A DNA stretch of 64,000 bases from Kaistella jeonii (GCF_000812865.1 NZ_JSYL01000003.1:1-64000), one strand, 5' to 3'; positions 43,816 through 53,290 are shown, counted from the stretch's first letter. Notes: generated by a model from the sequence alone, not told the origin. A program made the numbers and translations.

Positions 43816-44265
43816 TTACTTTTTTTCGTAAAAGTTTTCTTTTAAGATTTTTTCACCATTAACAAAGCTCTGTTCTGTGATTTTGAATTTTTTAGTGCTC
43901 AATTTTATTACTGTTTCACTTTTGCTCATGTCATCTTCAAGGTAGGTGAGATTTCCGCTAGCAAAGCTAAGACCGTTGGTTTTTACAACATGAGATTCAT
44001 AGTTTTTGCCTGTTGCGAAGTATTTTAGAAGATTGTATTTAACGTTGTTTTTGAAGATTTCCCAATAAGACTTTCCCGAGCATTGCATATCCAAGTTAGT
44101 TATACCATCTTTATTTTACAATGTCTTCTTTGCATTAAACCAATTGCCCTGCAATTGTTGTATGTTCTCAAATGAAATGGTTTGCTGCATTGGTTTTTTA
44201 ATTTTTTGGGAATTACATTGCGCACATAATTGAAAGGCGAGAATTAAGAGCAAATTTTTTATCAT
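43816..44265 (-). pseudogene. Lipoprotein gene interrupted by an in-frame TAA
   Basis: From the ATG at 44265 the frame encodes a lipoprotein-like start (MIKNLLLILAFQLCAQC) and reaches LQGNWFNAKKTL before a single TAA at 44118-44116 (codon 50). The same frame then continues without a break for 100 codons (GITNLDMQCSGKSYWEIF...) to a stop at 43816. The two halves fit one secreted protein of about 148 residues, so this is most likely a nonsense mutation or a base error. Family not identified; the start resembles lipocalin-like lipoproteins only loosely. The TTG at 44094 that would open the second half alone is not a likely start. Confidence 0.7.
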
Positions 44266-44312
44266 TATTTTTATTTATAGTATTAAAGAATTTATCAGTA
44301 CAACACTGGAAA

Positions 44313-44344
44313 TAAAAAAAGGGTAATCTAAAAATAGATTACCC
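44313..44344 (-). terminator. Terminator of the M43 protease gene
   Basis: GGGTAATCTA (44321-44330) pairs perfectly with TAGATTACCC (44335-44344) around AAAA; the minus strand continues with seven T. Confidence 0.9.
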
Positions 44345-44373
44345 AATTTAAATAATTAAATGATCACTTGTGT

Positions 44374-46206
44374 TTATTTAATAATCAATTTTTCTGTAGT
44401 TACACTAGACCCTGTATTAACTTTTACAATATAATTTCCTTTTGAAAGTTTAGAATTTACATTTAAAATGCTATTGTTGGCTGTTCCTGTTGTTTGATAA
44501 ACAACTCTTCCTGACATATCCAAGATTGCAATTTTTACCAGTTCTTTGGAAGCATTGGCAAATTTTATACTGAATACGCCATCTCTTGCAGGATTGGAAA
44601 AAATTGAAATACTTTTCAGTGACTTATTAATGTTTTCCGTCTCCAATGCTTCATTTAAAATTGTAACCATATAGTCTTCTATCTGACCATTTTGAATATC
44701 AGATTGACAAGATGTGTAAGAAATATCTCCAGCAACTACCCGCATTCTTAACGGAGTGTCCAATATTACATTCGTGGACGGAATGATAAAAGTTTCTACT
44801 GATTGCACACCTGGTAATAATTCAAGATTAGAAATTACTTTTTCATTGTTTTCATTAAAAGCACCATCGTTATTATAGTCGATGTAAACATTGAATACAT
44901 TTGGATTGGAAGCGCAAGCTAATGTGATTGTTTGTGGATTTTGATTTACTACCAAATTTGTTGCATATTTTGTGTTGCTGCAAATTAATGCCGCATAGTC
45001 ATAATAAGTTTTATTAAAATTAGATTCAAGACTTCCATTTGAGACATTTTTGATAGTTCCAATTTTTACCAGGGTTGGTCCGTAATTGTAATTCCCTAGT
45101 TGCGTATTGATCTCATTGGGGAAACATATTGCGGGAATTAAAGCAGGGTAACTTCCAGAAGGTGAAGTTGCACCAAGAGAAGTAGTGAGACCACCTCGAT
45201 ATTGTAAGAACAGCGCTAATCCTCTATTTTTTTGTCCTTGCGTAAACAATCTGTTAGAATCTGTGTAGTTCATCACATTATATTGAACATTGTTATAACC
45301 TGCAGCATCACAAGGATTTGGTTCGCCATTCCCAGGTAAAGTAGTAACTCTCGCAAAACTTTTGCTTGCAGGTGTATCGCAAACACGATCATTATCCGTT
45401 TCACAACCACCTGAAGAAACCGTTGGACAACTTGTATTAGAGCCTGTTTTAAATGTATGTTCTAATCCTAGAGAGTGACCAAATTCATGAGCAAAAGTTG
45501 TTGGATGCGTTGTTTCAATTACTACAGAAGCTTTCATAAAAGTATCATAAGTAGCATCTTGATTTGTAGGGAAACTTGCAAAACCTTGCAAACCATTTAC
45601 TTCTGTAATAGGATAAGAGTCAAAAGTATTTACGATATAAACATTGTAATAGGATTGAGCATCCCATCTTGATAAAGATCTTACTTGATTTGCTGAAACT
45701 CCATCTTCATTGGCGCGATTTAATCCATGCGCAGAATATTGAGGATAAGTTGCAGTCACATTGATTTGATTGATTCCTGTAGTTAAACCACAGAGAGGTG
45801 ATCTTTTTGCTAAAACTAATTTAAAAGGAATCACCACGTTTCCTTGTGCAACAGTGTACCATTCGCCACCATAAGTTGTGTTGTAGAATTTATTGACATC
45901 ATCAATCCATTTGATTACTTCTGCATCAGTTCTTAAAGGTGCAGTACCATCATTCATTAAATGAACAACGATGGGAATTTCATAGATGGTTTCCGATTTT
46001 CCTGATTCAGTTCCATGACCATTCTCTCTTAGGAATTTTTGGATATTGAGTCCTAAAAGTTTCGCCTCGGCTTGCAATCTTGCTTCTTTAATTTCTGGGA
46101 TTATTTCTTCTAAATGCGCCTGATTTTGCTCAAATCCACAAAAATCTTGAGCATTTGTAAATAAGAATGTAAGGAAGAAGTAAAGAACGAAGTATAATTT
46201 ATTCAT
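44374..46206 (-). CDS. Secreted M43 (pappalysin-like) zinc metalloprotease with T9SS sorting domain
   Basis: 610 residues: signal peptide (LYFVLYFFLTFLFTNAQ), propeptide, M43 catalytic domain with HEFGHSLGLEH (about 237-247) and the Met-turn NVMNYTD, a GEVED-type domain (VYIDYNNDGAFNENNEKV...GQIEDYMVTI), and a C-terminal type A sorting domain (IFSNPARDGVFSI...GNYIVKV) that directs export by the T9SS and surface anchoring. Likely degrades extracellular protein. A single transcription unit. Confidence 0.93.
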   Translation of the reverse strand: MNKLYFVLYFFLTFLFTNAQDFCGFEQNQAHLEEIIPEIKEARLQAEAKLLGLNIQKFLRENGHGTESGKSETIYEIPIVVHLMNDGTAPLRTDAEVIKWIDDVNKFYNTTYGGEWYTVAQGNVVIPFKLVLAKRSPLCGLTTGINQINVTATYPQYSAHGLNRANEDGVSANQVRSLSRWDAQSYYNVYIVNTFDSYPITEVNGLQGFASFPTNQDATYDTFMKASVVIETTHPTTFAHEFGHSLGLEHTFKTGSNTSCPTVSSGGCETDNDRVCDTPASKSFARVTTLPGNGEPNPCDAAGYNNVQYNVMNYTDSNRLFTQGQKNRGLALFLQYRGGLTTSLGATSPSGSYPALIPAICFPNEINTQLGNYNYGPTLVKIGTIKNVSNGSLESNFNKTYYDYAALICSNTKYATNLVVNQNPQTITLACASNPNVFNVYIDYNNDGAFNENNEKVISNLELLPGVQSVETFIIPSTNVILDTPLRMRVVAGDISYTSCQSDIQNGQIEDYMVTILNEALETENINKSLKSISIFSNPARDGVFSIKFANASKELVKIAILDMSGRVVYQTTGTANNSILNVNSKLSKGNYIVKVNTGSSVTTEKLIIK

Positions 46207-46541
46207 TTATTTTAATTTTAAATTGGGTGTAAACATAAAGATTTATTAGGTATGATACAATCGGCTCTAAATTTCAGAGATAAAAAAAACGGAAATTTTC
46301 ATCTCCTTTTTATAATTTTATCACTTGTTTTTTCTTGTTAAATGAGATTTAAAACTGATACAAAATAATTAATTGGGTTTAGCAATACAATAGGGACTAA
46401 CCCCTAATTTAAGTTTTTTATTAGGTAGTAAATATCTCCTTTCTGCGTATTAATATGGAAAACGGTCTCTTAACAAAACAAATGGAATCATTTGATTAGC
46501 AGAAAAAATTTAGCAAAAAAATTAGAGCTTTTTAAAATAAT
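46207..46541. other. AT-rich intergenic region between prfA and the M43 protease gene
   Basis: No gene, RNA or clear hairpin was found. No full consensus promoter for the protease gene is visible on the minus strand. Confidence 0.4.
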
Positions 46542-47627
46542 TTAATAATTATCTTCTTCACCTTTCATTTTCTCTGCATTTTCTGCCATAATTACGGCAT
46601 CGATCATTTCCTGTAAATCACCGTTCATATAAGCATCAAGATTGTACATAGATTTATTTACACGGTGATCGGTAACTCTTCCTTGCGGATAATTGTAAGT
46701 TTTGATTTTCGCAGAACGGTCACCGGTTGAAACCATCGATTTTCTTTGTGCTGCGATATCTCCAACTGATTTTTGAACTTCTATATCGTATAATTTTGTT
46801 CGAAGCATTTCCATTGCTAATTCCCGGTTGGCCAACTGAGAACGAGCCTGTTGACAAACAACTACCATTCCGGAAGGTTTGTGCGTTAACTGCACTTTTG
46901 TTTCTACTTTATTTACGTTTTGTCCACCCGCACCTCCGGATCGGGAAGTTTGCATTTCGATGTCGGCTGGATTTAATTCAAAATCGATTTCTTCGGCTTC
47001 CGGAAGAACTGCGATCGTAATTGCAGAAGTGTGAACTCTACCTTGAGATTCAGTTTCAGGAACACGTTGTACACGATGAACTCCGGATTCAAACTTCATG
47101 ATTCCATAAACGCCGTCGCCTTCTATTTTTAAAATGAGTTCTTTATAACCTTTTGAAGCTTCGTTTGCATCGGTGATCTCGTGTTTCCAGCCTTTTGTTT
47201 TGAAGTACATTGCATAAGCTCTGTAAACATCTTCCACAAAGATTGCAGCTTCATCGCCACCTGTTCCGGCGCGAAGTTCAACAATCACATTTTTATCATC
47301 GGTAGGATCTTTTGGGATCAATAAAACTTTCAGCTGTTCTTCAAATGCCGGGATTTTATCCATGGCTTCGTATTTTTCAGCTTTTGCCATCTCTACAAAT
47401 TCTTTATCAGAACCGTCTGCAATAATTTCGTCGGATTCTTCGATCGTCGTTAAAGCCTGTTTGTATTGATCAAAAACATCAACAATTTTTTTTAAATCGC
47501 TGTATTCTTTGTTGAGTACTGAATATTTTTTCTGATCAGAAATGATATCGGGCTGAATAATTAAGTCTGCTACTTCGTTGTAGCGTTGTTTTATGGCTTC
47601 GAGTTTGGGTATAAGGGACTTTGACAT
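46542..47627 (-). CDS. prfA: Peptide chain release factor 1
   Basis: 361-residue RF1 reading UAA and UAG stop codons. The GGQ motif ([15 protein letters not shown], about 234-240) triggers peptide release. The family segment is [18 protein letters not shown]. Length and domain order are normal, and [14 protein letters not shown] is typical. Starts its own transcript. Confidence 0.95.
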   Translation of the reverse strand: MSKSLIPKLEAIKQRYNEVADLIIQPDIISDQKKYSVLNKEYSDLKKIVDVFDQYKQALTTIEESDEIIADGSDKEFVEMAKAEKYEAMDKIPAFEEQLKVLLIPKDPTDDKNVIVELRAGTGGDEAAIFVEDVYRAYAMYFKTKGWKHEITDANEASKGYKELILKIEGDGVYGIMKFESGVHRVQRVPETESQGRVHTSAITIAVLPEAEEIDFELNPADIEMQTSRSGGAGGQNVNKVETKVQLTHKPSGMVVVCQQARSQLANRELAMEMLRTKLYDIEVQKSVGDIAAQRKSMVSTGDRSAKIKTYNYPQGRVTDHRVNKSMYNLDAYMNGDLQEMIDAVIMAENAEKMKGEEDNY

Positions 47628-47647
47628 TTCTGATTTTTTGTAGTGTG

Positions 47648-47655
47648 CAAAGATA
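47648..47655 (-). promoter_or_regulatory. -7 element TATCTTTG of prfA
   Basis: An exact consensus match on the minus strand, 20 nt before the ATG; no clear -33 TTG. Confidence 0.45.
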
Positions 47656-47775
47656 GTGAAAAGTTGGAAGATTGAAGTTGGGAGCGGAAAGTTGGATATT
47701 AAATAAAATATCGATTTCTTAATTTTATTTTTTTAAGCTTTTAAAACTTTCCGGAGAAGAAATGAACTTTATTTT

Positions 47776-47877
47776 AGCCCGGATCGAAACGGCATCCTTT
47801 TACGGAACGAAGTGGAGGAAAAGATAGAGTGGAGAGCCGGTACGATTTTTTAAAGAGGCGAAAATTGTGTTGCTCCT
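47776..47877 (+). repeat. Dispersed palindromic repeat, copy E
   Basis: AGCCCGGATCGAAACGGCAT, hairpin CCTTTTACGG...GGAAAAGAT, then AGAGTGGAGAGCCGG and the tail GTTGCTCCT (47869-47877). It lies between prfA and the His-tailed membrane protein gene and has the same orientation as copy F. Confidence 0.75.
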
Positions 47878-47880
47878 CGA

Positions 47881-47915
47881 AAAAAAATCAGTTCCTAAAA
47901 ATTTAGAAACTGATT
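47881..47915 (-). terminator. Terminator of the His-tailed membrane protein gene
   Basis: ATCAGTTCCTAAA pairs with TTTAGAAACTGAT with one mismatch; the minus strand continues with a run of eight T. It directly follows repeat copy E. Confidence 0.75.
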
Positions 47916-47979
47916 ATATATATGATTTTGCTTTGCGATTGCTTTTCCCGGAATTAAAGTGAGAAAGCAATGACATCAA

Positions 47980-48267
47980 CTAGTGATGACCGTGATTATC
48001 ATGGCTGTGAAGAAATGGACCAGAACCTTTTGGATCGCTGAAAAGAAGTTCAACGCCTTCTTGTTCGGTCATTATTTTTCTTCTTACCTCTTCTGGATCG
48101 AAAGGTTTAGTTTTGCCGAAATATTCCATTAGTCCTGAAGTTAACCAAATTGGAATGATATACATAAAAAACATAAAAATACACCAAAATCCTATTAAGA
48201 ACATGATTACGAAGAAAACAGTCCAAAGAAATTGGTAGAAAGGCCAGAATGATGATAACAATACCAT
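47980..48267 (-). CDS. Small membrane protein with His-rich tail
   Basis: 95 residues. Two adjoining hydrophobic segments (about 5-22 and 24-46: FLWTVFFVIMFLIGFW and IFMFFMYIIPIWL), a charged part (FDPEEVRRKIMTEQEGVELLF) and a C-terminus ending FLHSHDNHGHH. The His cluster could bind metal. No family recognised. On the minus strand TATTTTTG at 48284-48291 is a likely -7 element. Confidence 0.75.
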   Translation of the reverse strand: MVLLSSFWPFYQFLWTVFFVIMFLIGFWCIFMFFMYIIPIWLTSGLMEYFGKTKPFDPEEVRRKIMTEQEGVELLFSDPKGSGPFLHSHDNHGHH

Positions 48268-48291
48268 TGTAATAGATTTTAGGCAAAAATA

Positions 48292-48591
48292 GGATAAATT
48301 TTAATGGGTACAAAGTATTTGCGGAGGATTTTTGCAATTTAAATTCATTATAAACTTTTCTAACTTTGAAACGATCAGAAAATCAGAACATTTAATCATA
48401 AGTTAGTTTGAAATTGCGGATCATTGAACCTGAATTCCTCAGATATTTTATGAGTTGGTTTTGCCGCTTTGGTCTATTTTTTACTTGAAATTATTTAAAG
48501 ATAGGGATATAATTGTACTGTTGAAAGGAATTGTTTAATTTTATAGCTTAGAAATTTAATTTTTTTGAAAGAAGATCGAAACTTAATTAAT
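48292..48591. other. Intergenic region upstream of repeat copy F and fumC
   Basis: A TAACTTTG element at 48361-48368 on the plus strand could start a fumC transcript that reads through repeat copy F, but its -33 spacing is poor. No gene was seen. Confidence 0.35.
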
Positions 48592-48693
48592 AGCCCCGAT
48601 TGACGCGACATCCTTTTGCGAAATGGAATGGAGCAAAAGATAAAGTGGAAAGCGGGACTGAACTTGGAGCTCAGCGCAAATCTGGTTGCTCCT
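48592..48693 (+). repeat. Dispersed palindromic repeat, copy F, abutting fumC
   Basis: AGCCCCGATTGACGCGACAT, hairpin CCTTTTGC paired with GCAAAAG, then ATAAAGTGGAAAGCGGGACT and the tail GTTGCTCCT (48685-48693). It ends 15 bp before the fumC ATG, so it must carry the promoter or sit in the 5' UTR. Confidence 0.78.
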
Positions 48694-48708
48694 AAATAAA
48701 ATAGAACA

Positions 48709-50091
48709 ATGAATTACAGAACAGAAAAAGACACGATGGGCGATGTGCAGGTTCCTGCAGACAAATTTTGGGGCGCACAAACCGAACGTTCCCGTAATAA
48801 TTTTAAAATTGGTCCGGAAGCTTCAATGCCGCACGAAATTATTGAGGCATTTGCTTATTTGAAAAAAGCTGCCGCTTTTACCAATGCGGAATTGGGTGTA
48901 CTTTCCACTGAAAAACGTGATATGATTGCGCAAGTTTGTGATGAAATTTTAGAAGGAAAGCTGAATGATCAATTTCCTTTGGTAATTTGGCAAACCGGTT
49001 CTGGAACCCAATCGAACATGAATATGAATGAGGTGATCTCTAATAAAGCACACGTAAATAATGGTGGAATTTTAGGGGAGAAATCTGAAATTCATCCGAA
49101 CGATGATGTTAATAAATCCCAAAGTTCAAACGATACTTTCCCAACTGCGATGCATATTGCAGCCTACAAAAAAGTAGTTGAAAATACTTTGCCTTCGGTA
49201 GAAAAATTAAGAAATACGCTTCACGAAAAAGCAGAAAGTTTTAAATCTGTCGTAAAAATCGGAAGAACGCATTTAATGGATGCAACTCCTTTAACTTTGG
49301 GTCAGGAATTTTCTGGTTATGTGGCGCAATTAGATTACGCGATGAAAGCAATTACCAATACCTTCGAGCATTTGCAGGAAATTGCATTGGGTGGAACTGC
49401 GGTCGGAACTGGTTTAAATACACCAAAAGGTTACGATGTTTTGGTCGCAAAATATATTTCAGAATTCACAGGACTTCCATTTGAAACTGCGCCGAATAAG
49501 TTTGAAGCTTTGGCTGCACACGACGCGATTGTTGAAAGTCATGGTGCGTTGAAACAATTAGCGGTTTCTCTTTATAAAATTGCTCAGGATATTCGTTTTC
49601 TTGCTTCCGGACCTCGTTCTGGAATTGGAGAAATTCATATTCCTGAAAATGAACCGGGTTCTTCAATTATGCCTGGTAAAGTTAATCCGACACAGAATGA
49701 AGCATTAACAATGGTTTGTGCGCAAGTTTTAGGAAATGACGTTGCAATTTCTTTTTCCGGAACGCAAGGGAATTTTGAACTCAATGTTTTTAAACCGGTG
49801 ATGGCTTATAATTTCTTACAATCTGCGCAATTGTTAGGCGATGCTTGTGTTTCCTTTAATGATCATTGTGCTGTAGGAATTGAACCAAATGAACCGAGAA
49901 TTAAAGAATTGGTTGATAAATCATTAATGTTGGTAACTGCTTTGAATACACACATTGGCTACGAAAATGCAGCAAAAATTGCAAAAACCGCTCATAAAAA
50001 TGGAACGACTTTAAAAGAAGAAGCCGTGAATCTGGGACTTCTGACTGCGGAACAATTTGATGAGTGGGTGAAGCCGGAGGAAATGGTTTAG
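48709..50091 (+). CDS. fumC: Fumarate hydratase, class II
   Basis: 460-residue TCA-cycle enzyme converting fumarate to malate without an iron-sulfur cluster. Visible motifs are [33 protein letters not shown] and the signature [16 protein letters not shown]. Length is normal for the homotetrameric family. It is preceded directly by repeat copy F. Confidence 0.96.
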   Translation: MNYRTEKDTMGDVQVPADKFWGAQTERSRNNFKIGPEASMPHEIIEAFAYLKKAAAFTNAELGVLSTEKRDMIAQVCDEILEGKLNDQFPLVIWQTGSGTQSNMNMNEVISNKAHVNNGGILGEKSEIHPNDDVNKSQSSNDTFPTAMHIAAYKKVVENTLPSVEKLRNTLHEKAESFKSVVKIGRTHLMDATPLTLGQEFSGYVAQLDYAMKAITNTFEHLQEIALGGTAVGTGLNTPKGYDVLVAKYISEFTGLPFETAPNKFEALAAHDAIVESHGALKQLAVSLYKIAQDIRFLASGPRSGIGEIHIPENEPGSSIMPGKVNPTQNEALTMVCAQVLGNDVAISFSGTQGNFELNVFKPVMAYNFLQSAQLLGDACVSFNDHCAVGIEPNEPRIKELVDKSLMLVTALNTHIGYENAAKIAKTAHKNGTTLKEEAVNLGLLTAEQFDEWVKPEEMV

Positions 50092-50138
50092 GACAGACAA
50101 AAAGATGAGAGACTGATTGATGATAGACTTTTAAATGC

Positions 50139-50166
50139 AAAAACTCTGGAGAATTTCCAGAGTTTT
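50139..50166. terminator. Bidirectional terminator between fumC and the barrel protein gene
   Basis: AAAAACTCTGGA (50139-50150) pairs perfectly with TCCAGAGTTTTT (50155-50166) around a 4-nt loop, between convergent genes. Confidence 0.9.
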
Positions 50167-50193
50167 TCGTTGATATGAAGTGTTGTGAAAAAT

Positions 50194-51231
50194 TTATAAT
50201 CCAAGAGCTAAACCAATTACCAATGCTTTGTCGTTTTTATAATTACCTTTTTCAAAAAAATTACTGAAATCTTTTTTAACAAATAAACTCAAACCATTAT
50301 AGGAAAAAGTGAGTTGACCACCATAAATAAAAGGATTTACCTGATAATTTTCTCTGTTTCTAAAACTTTCACCATCTCCACGAACAATATTATTAGTAGA
50401 CATTTTTATGCCTCCATAAATATTTGCGGCCACCCGAAATCCGCGGGAGTAATTTCTGTACTGGATATCCATTCCAACATTTTTCATTTTAGAAAAATTA
50501 TACTGAAACCCAATTGGAACTATTATGTATCCTGTTCTCAATTTGTTTTTGTCAATATTTCCTACATAATCTGAAACATAAACATTTGAATTTGAATCTT
50601 TTGTAAAATATTTATTATTATCCAAACGAACTGTTCTCCAGGAAAATCCAATTCCGGAAATAAATCCCCACGGACTTGTTCGGCTGAATTGGTAATTGTA
50701 TTTCAAACCGAATTCCAGATTGCTGTTGTACCCGATATTTTTATCCAGATTATTATCCGGTAAATCATTGGTCAACATCATAATTCCATAAGAAAAATAG
50801 CCAGTCAATTCGTTTGTTGCCCGAAATTTTTTCAGGAGTTTCGTTTTCAATTCCTCATCAGAAGTAACATCAGAATTCAACAATGAATATCTTACCTGCT
50901 TTTGAATCACCGCATCTAAATCAAATCCTAAAGCCTCAATTCTTTGATCAATTTTTGCAGAATAACGATCGGCAATCATAGCTTTTTGTTTATCGAATTC
51001 GTTTTTATCTAAATTTCTGGTGGACAGATCTTGAAGTTCGGTTTCCATCATTTTTTTTTCTTCCTGAATAAGCAGATTTATTTTCGCAGCATATTCTTCA
51101 ACTTTCTCTTTAACAATCGGACTAACCTCTGTATTTTCTTTAGAGTTAAGATTGATGGTCAGTCTTTTTTGTGCGAAGATGAAGGAAGTGAAAAGACATA
51201 GAACCCCCGTCATGATAATTTTATTGATCAT
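50194..51231 (-). CDS. Outer-membrane beta-barrel protein of the sigma/anti-sigma operon
   Basis: 345 residues with a signal peptide (KIIMTGVLCLFTSFIFAQ), a charged helical region (about 40-115, probable coiled coil) and a C-terminal barrel-like part (YGIMMLTND, FGLKYNYQFSRTSPWGF, FIYGGQLTFSYNGLSLFVKKDF). No named family recognised. It is the third gene after the sigma and anti-sigma genes, 31 bp after the latter, and may be the regulated envelope protein. Confidence 0.78.
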   Translation of the reverse strand: MINKIIMTGVLCLFTSFIFAQKRLTINLNSKENTEVSPIVKEKVEEYAAKINLLIQEEKKMMETELQDLSTRNLDKNEFDKQKAMIADRYSAKIDQRIEALGFDLDAVIQKQVRYSLLNSDVTSDEELKTKLLKKFRATNELTGYFSYGIMMLTNDLPDNNLDKNIGYNSNLEFGLKYNYQFSRTSPWGFISGIGFSWRTVRLDNNKYFTKDSNSNVYVSDYVGNIDKNKLRTGYIIVPIGFQYNFSKMKNVGMDIQYRNYSRGFRVAANIYGGIKMSTNNIVRGDGESFRNRENYQVNPFIYGGQLTFSYNGLSLFVKKDFSNFFEKGNYKNDKALVIGLALGL

Positions 51232-51262
51232 ATTTTTAATTTTTAAAGTTTAGAAGAATGGA

Positions 51263-51883
51263 TCATTTAGAATTCAGGTCAATGGTAGCAACGTTTCTTC
51301 CATCTTTTGAATTTTCGATAACTTCTTTATGTTCGACTGAAAATAAAAGGGTAGAAGCATCAACATATTTTTTTCTTTTTTTAGGAACATGCGTTGAATC
51401 TATCTTCGCAAGAATATTCTGATTAGAGCTCTGATCTTTATAGATTTCAGAAGTAATTTGTTTTTGAGTTCCCTTTGCTGGAGTTTCTAATTTTGCTACA
51501 ACAACTTCCAGTTTCGAAATTTCAATTTTTTGAGAAGGTTGAATTCTGGTATTTTTCGTAGCAACCAACTCCGTTTTTTGAGTTAAAATTGGAGAAATTT
51601 CTTTTTCAACATTCTTGTCTAATTTAATATTCTGCGGTTGAATTTCGGTTTTTACAATTTGAGGTTCAATAACTTCTTTTTTATTAAAGATTAAAACTAC
51701 ACTTAAAGTTGCCAGTAGAATGAAACAAGCAGCCACTAAAAACCAACTTACTTTTGACTTTGAAGTAGCCTGACGTGAAGTTTGATTTTCAATTTCAGTC
51801 CACAAATCTCTGGTTGGACTAACTTCGCGTTCATCGATTTGTTTCTTAATCTGCTGTTCAATATTATATTTCGGAGTATTCAT
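51263..51883 (-). CDS. Putative anti-sigma factor
   Basis: 206 residues: a cytosolic N-terminus (about 1-42), one membrane helix (SWFLVAACFILLATLSVVLIF, about 44-64) and a Lys/Gln-rich periplasmic part. Its start overlaps the end of the sigma-factor gene by 20 bp. Topology and coupling to an ECF sigma gene indicate an anti-sigma role; no zinc anti-sigma HxxxCxxC motif is seen, so this is inference. Confidence 0.75.
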   Translation of the reverse strand: MNTPKYNIEQQIKKQIDEREVSPTRDLWTEIENQTSRQATSKSKVSWFLVAACFILLATLSVVLIFNKKEVIEPQIVKTEIQPQNIKLDKNVEKEISPILTQKTELVATKNTRIQPSQKIEISKLEVVVAKLETPAKGTQKQITSEIYKDQSSNQNILAKIDSTHVPKKRKKYVDASTLLFSVEHKEVIENSKDGRNVATIDLNSK

Positions 51884-52430
51884 TTTTCAAGTTTTTTTGT
51901 TGCTGAAAGTAAATTTTTCTTAATTTCTCTTTTGCCCGAAACAATTGTGTTTTACTTACTGCTAAAGAGATGTCCAATGTTTCAGAAATTTCCTGATGCG
52001 AGCAACCTTCGATTACATAAAGGTTAAAAACCATTCGGTAAGCATCCGGAAGTTGGTCTAAAAGTTCCTGCGCATTAAAATCAAAGTCAGTGATTTCGTC
52101 ATGAAACTCTTCCAGAACTGCAGGATTAATGTCATCAATATAAAAAACCGTTTTGTGACTTTTAATAAAATTTAGACATTCATTCACCACGATTCTTCTG
52201 GCCCAACCTTCAAGATTTCCTTCACTGCGAAAAGTTTCGATACTTTTAAAAATCTTACAAAACGCTTTGATGACGCAATCTTCAGCCTGATAAATATCGC
52301 TGACATAACTTTTGCTCACACTTAAGAATCGCTTCACATTTTGTTCATAAAAGATTTTCTGTGCAGCCGGTTCCTGTTTTTTCAGGCGGCTCAACAGATC
52401 CTCTTTTTTATTATTGAACAAAATCTTCAT
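51864..52430 (-). CDS. RNA polymerase ECF sigma factor
   Basis: 188-residue sigma-70 family factor of the extracytoplasmic type. Region 2 has VKRFLSVSKSYVSDIYQAEDCVIKAF and GNLEGWARRIVVNECLNFIK; region 4 has LPDAYRMVFNLYVIEGCSHQEISETLDIS...VSKTQLFRAKEKL. It directs RNA polymerase to a dedicated promoter set and is probably held by the product of the overlapping downstream gene. Confidence 0.93.
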   Translation of the reverse strand: MKILFNNKKEDLLSRLKKQEPAAQKIFYEQNVKRFLSVSKSYVSDIYQAEDCVIKAFCKIFKSIETFRSEGNLEGWARRIVVNECLNFIKSHKTVFYIDDINPAVLEEFHDEITDFDFNAQELLDQLPDAYRMVFNLYVIEGCSHQEISETLDISLAVSKTQLFRAKEKLRKIYFQQQKNLKNEYSEI

Positions 52431-52527
52431 ACTTATTCTATTTCTACTTTAAAGACAACAAAATTTAGAAAAGGTTACAGATAAAAATATTTTTCTAATA
52501 TTTAAACTGTAAGTAATTGATAATGAA

Positions 52528-52564
52528 TAAAAAAAAATCCACTTTCTGCTTAAAGAAAATGGAT
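52528..52564 (-). terminator. Terminator of the ABC transporter operon
   Basis: ATCCACTTTCT (52537-52547) pairs with AGAAAATGGAT (52554-52564) with one mismatch; the minus strand continues with nine T. Confidence 0.8.
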
Positions 52565-52576
52565 AGTGAATGTGAA

Positions 52577-53290
52577 TTAGATTGAAACATCAACAGAAGT
52601 TGCGAAAAAATCTTCTAATTCCTGTAAAGTTTCTGGAGTCGTGATGATATCTTTCACCAATTCGCCTTTGTCGAGCAAAACGATTCTGTTGCTAACTTCT
52701 GTCGTGTGCGCTAAGTCGTGACTGGAAATTAGAAAAGTGACTTGTTCGTTTTTCGTCCAGTCTTTTATTAATTTCTTCAATTTAATTTGAGTTGAAGGAT
52801 CAAGGTTGGCAAAAGGTTCATCTAAGACAATTATTTCTGGAGTTCCGATTAAAGCGCCTACAATTCCGACTTTTTTTTGGTTTCCCTTTGATAGATCACG
52901 AATGTATTTTTTGGCGTTCAAAATTTCACCATTAAAAAAATCATGAAATTGTTTTAAGAATTCATCAACACTGGCTTTGTTTTGTCCGCGAAGTTCACCC
53001 AGAAAGTAGAAATATTCTTCCGGAGTCAAATAACCGATCAAAAAAGTATCATCAATAAAAGCGGAAACTTTCTTTTTCCAGTTTTCATTTTCGTTGACTT
53101 TATTTCCGTCGATTTCTATAAATCCTGTTGTAGGTTCTATTAAATCTAATAAAAGACTGAAAAGCGTAGTTTTTCCAGCACCGTTATTACCAACCAGACC
53201 AAAACTTTCCCCTTTTGGAATGACCAGGTTTTCGATGTGTAGAACTTTTTTGTTTCCGTAAACTTTAGATATATTTTGAATTGAAATCAT
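52577..53290 (-). CDS. ABC transporter ATP-binding protein
   Basis: 237 residues with Walker A GNNGAGKTT, signature LSKGNQKKVG, Walker B IIVLDEPFANLD and the switch histidine in ISSHDLAHT. Closest in style to drug or bacteriocin-type ABC-2 exporters. It lies 64 bp after the DUF5687 permease gene on the same strand, with which it forms one exporter; the substrate is unknown. Confidence 0.93.
   Translation of the reverse strand: MISIQNISKVYGNKKVLHIENLVIPKGESFGLVGNNGAGKTTLFSLLLDLIEPTTGFIEIDGNKVNENENWKKKVSAFIDDTFLIGYLTPEEYFYFLGELRGQNKASVDEFLKQFHDFFNGEILNAKKYIRDLSKGNQKKVGIVGALIGTPEIIVLDEPFANLDPSTQIKLKKLIKDWTKNEQVTFLISSHDLAHTTEVSNRIVLLDKGELVKDIITTPETLQELEDFFATSVDVSI

Noticed and set aside
43816-44094. 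Separate 92-codon gene starting at TTG
   Set aside because: It is in the same frame as an upstream lipoprotein start, with one TAA between; better read as one broken gene.
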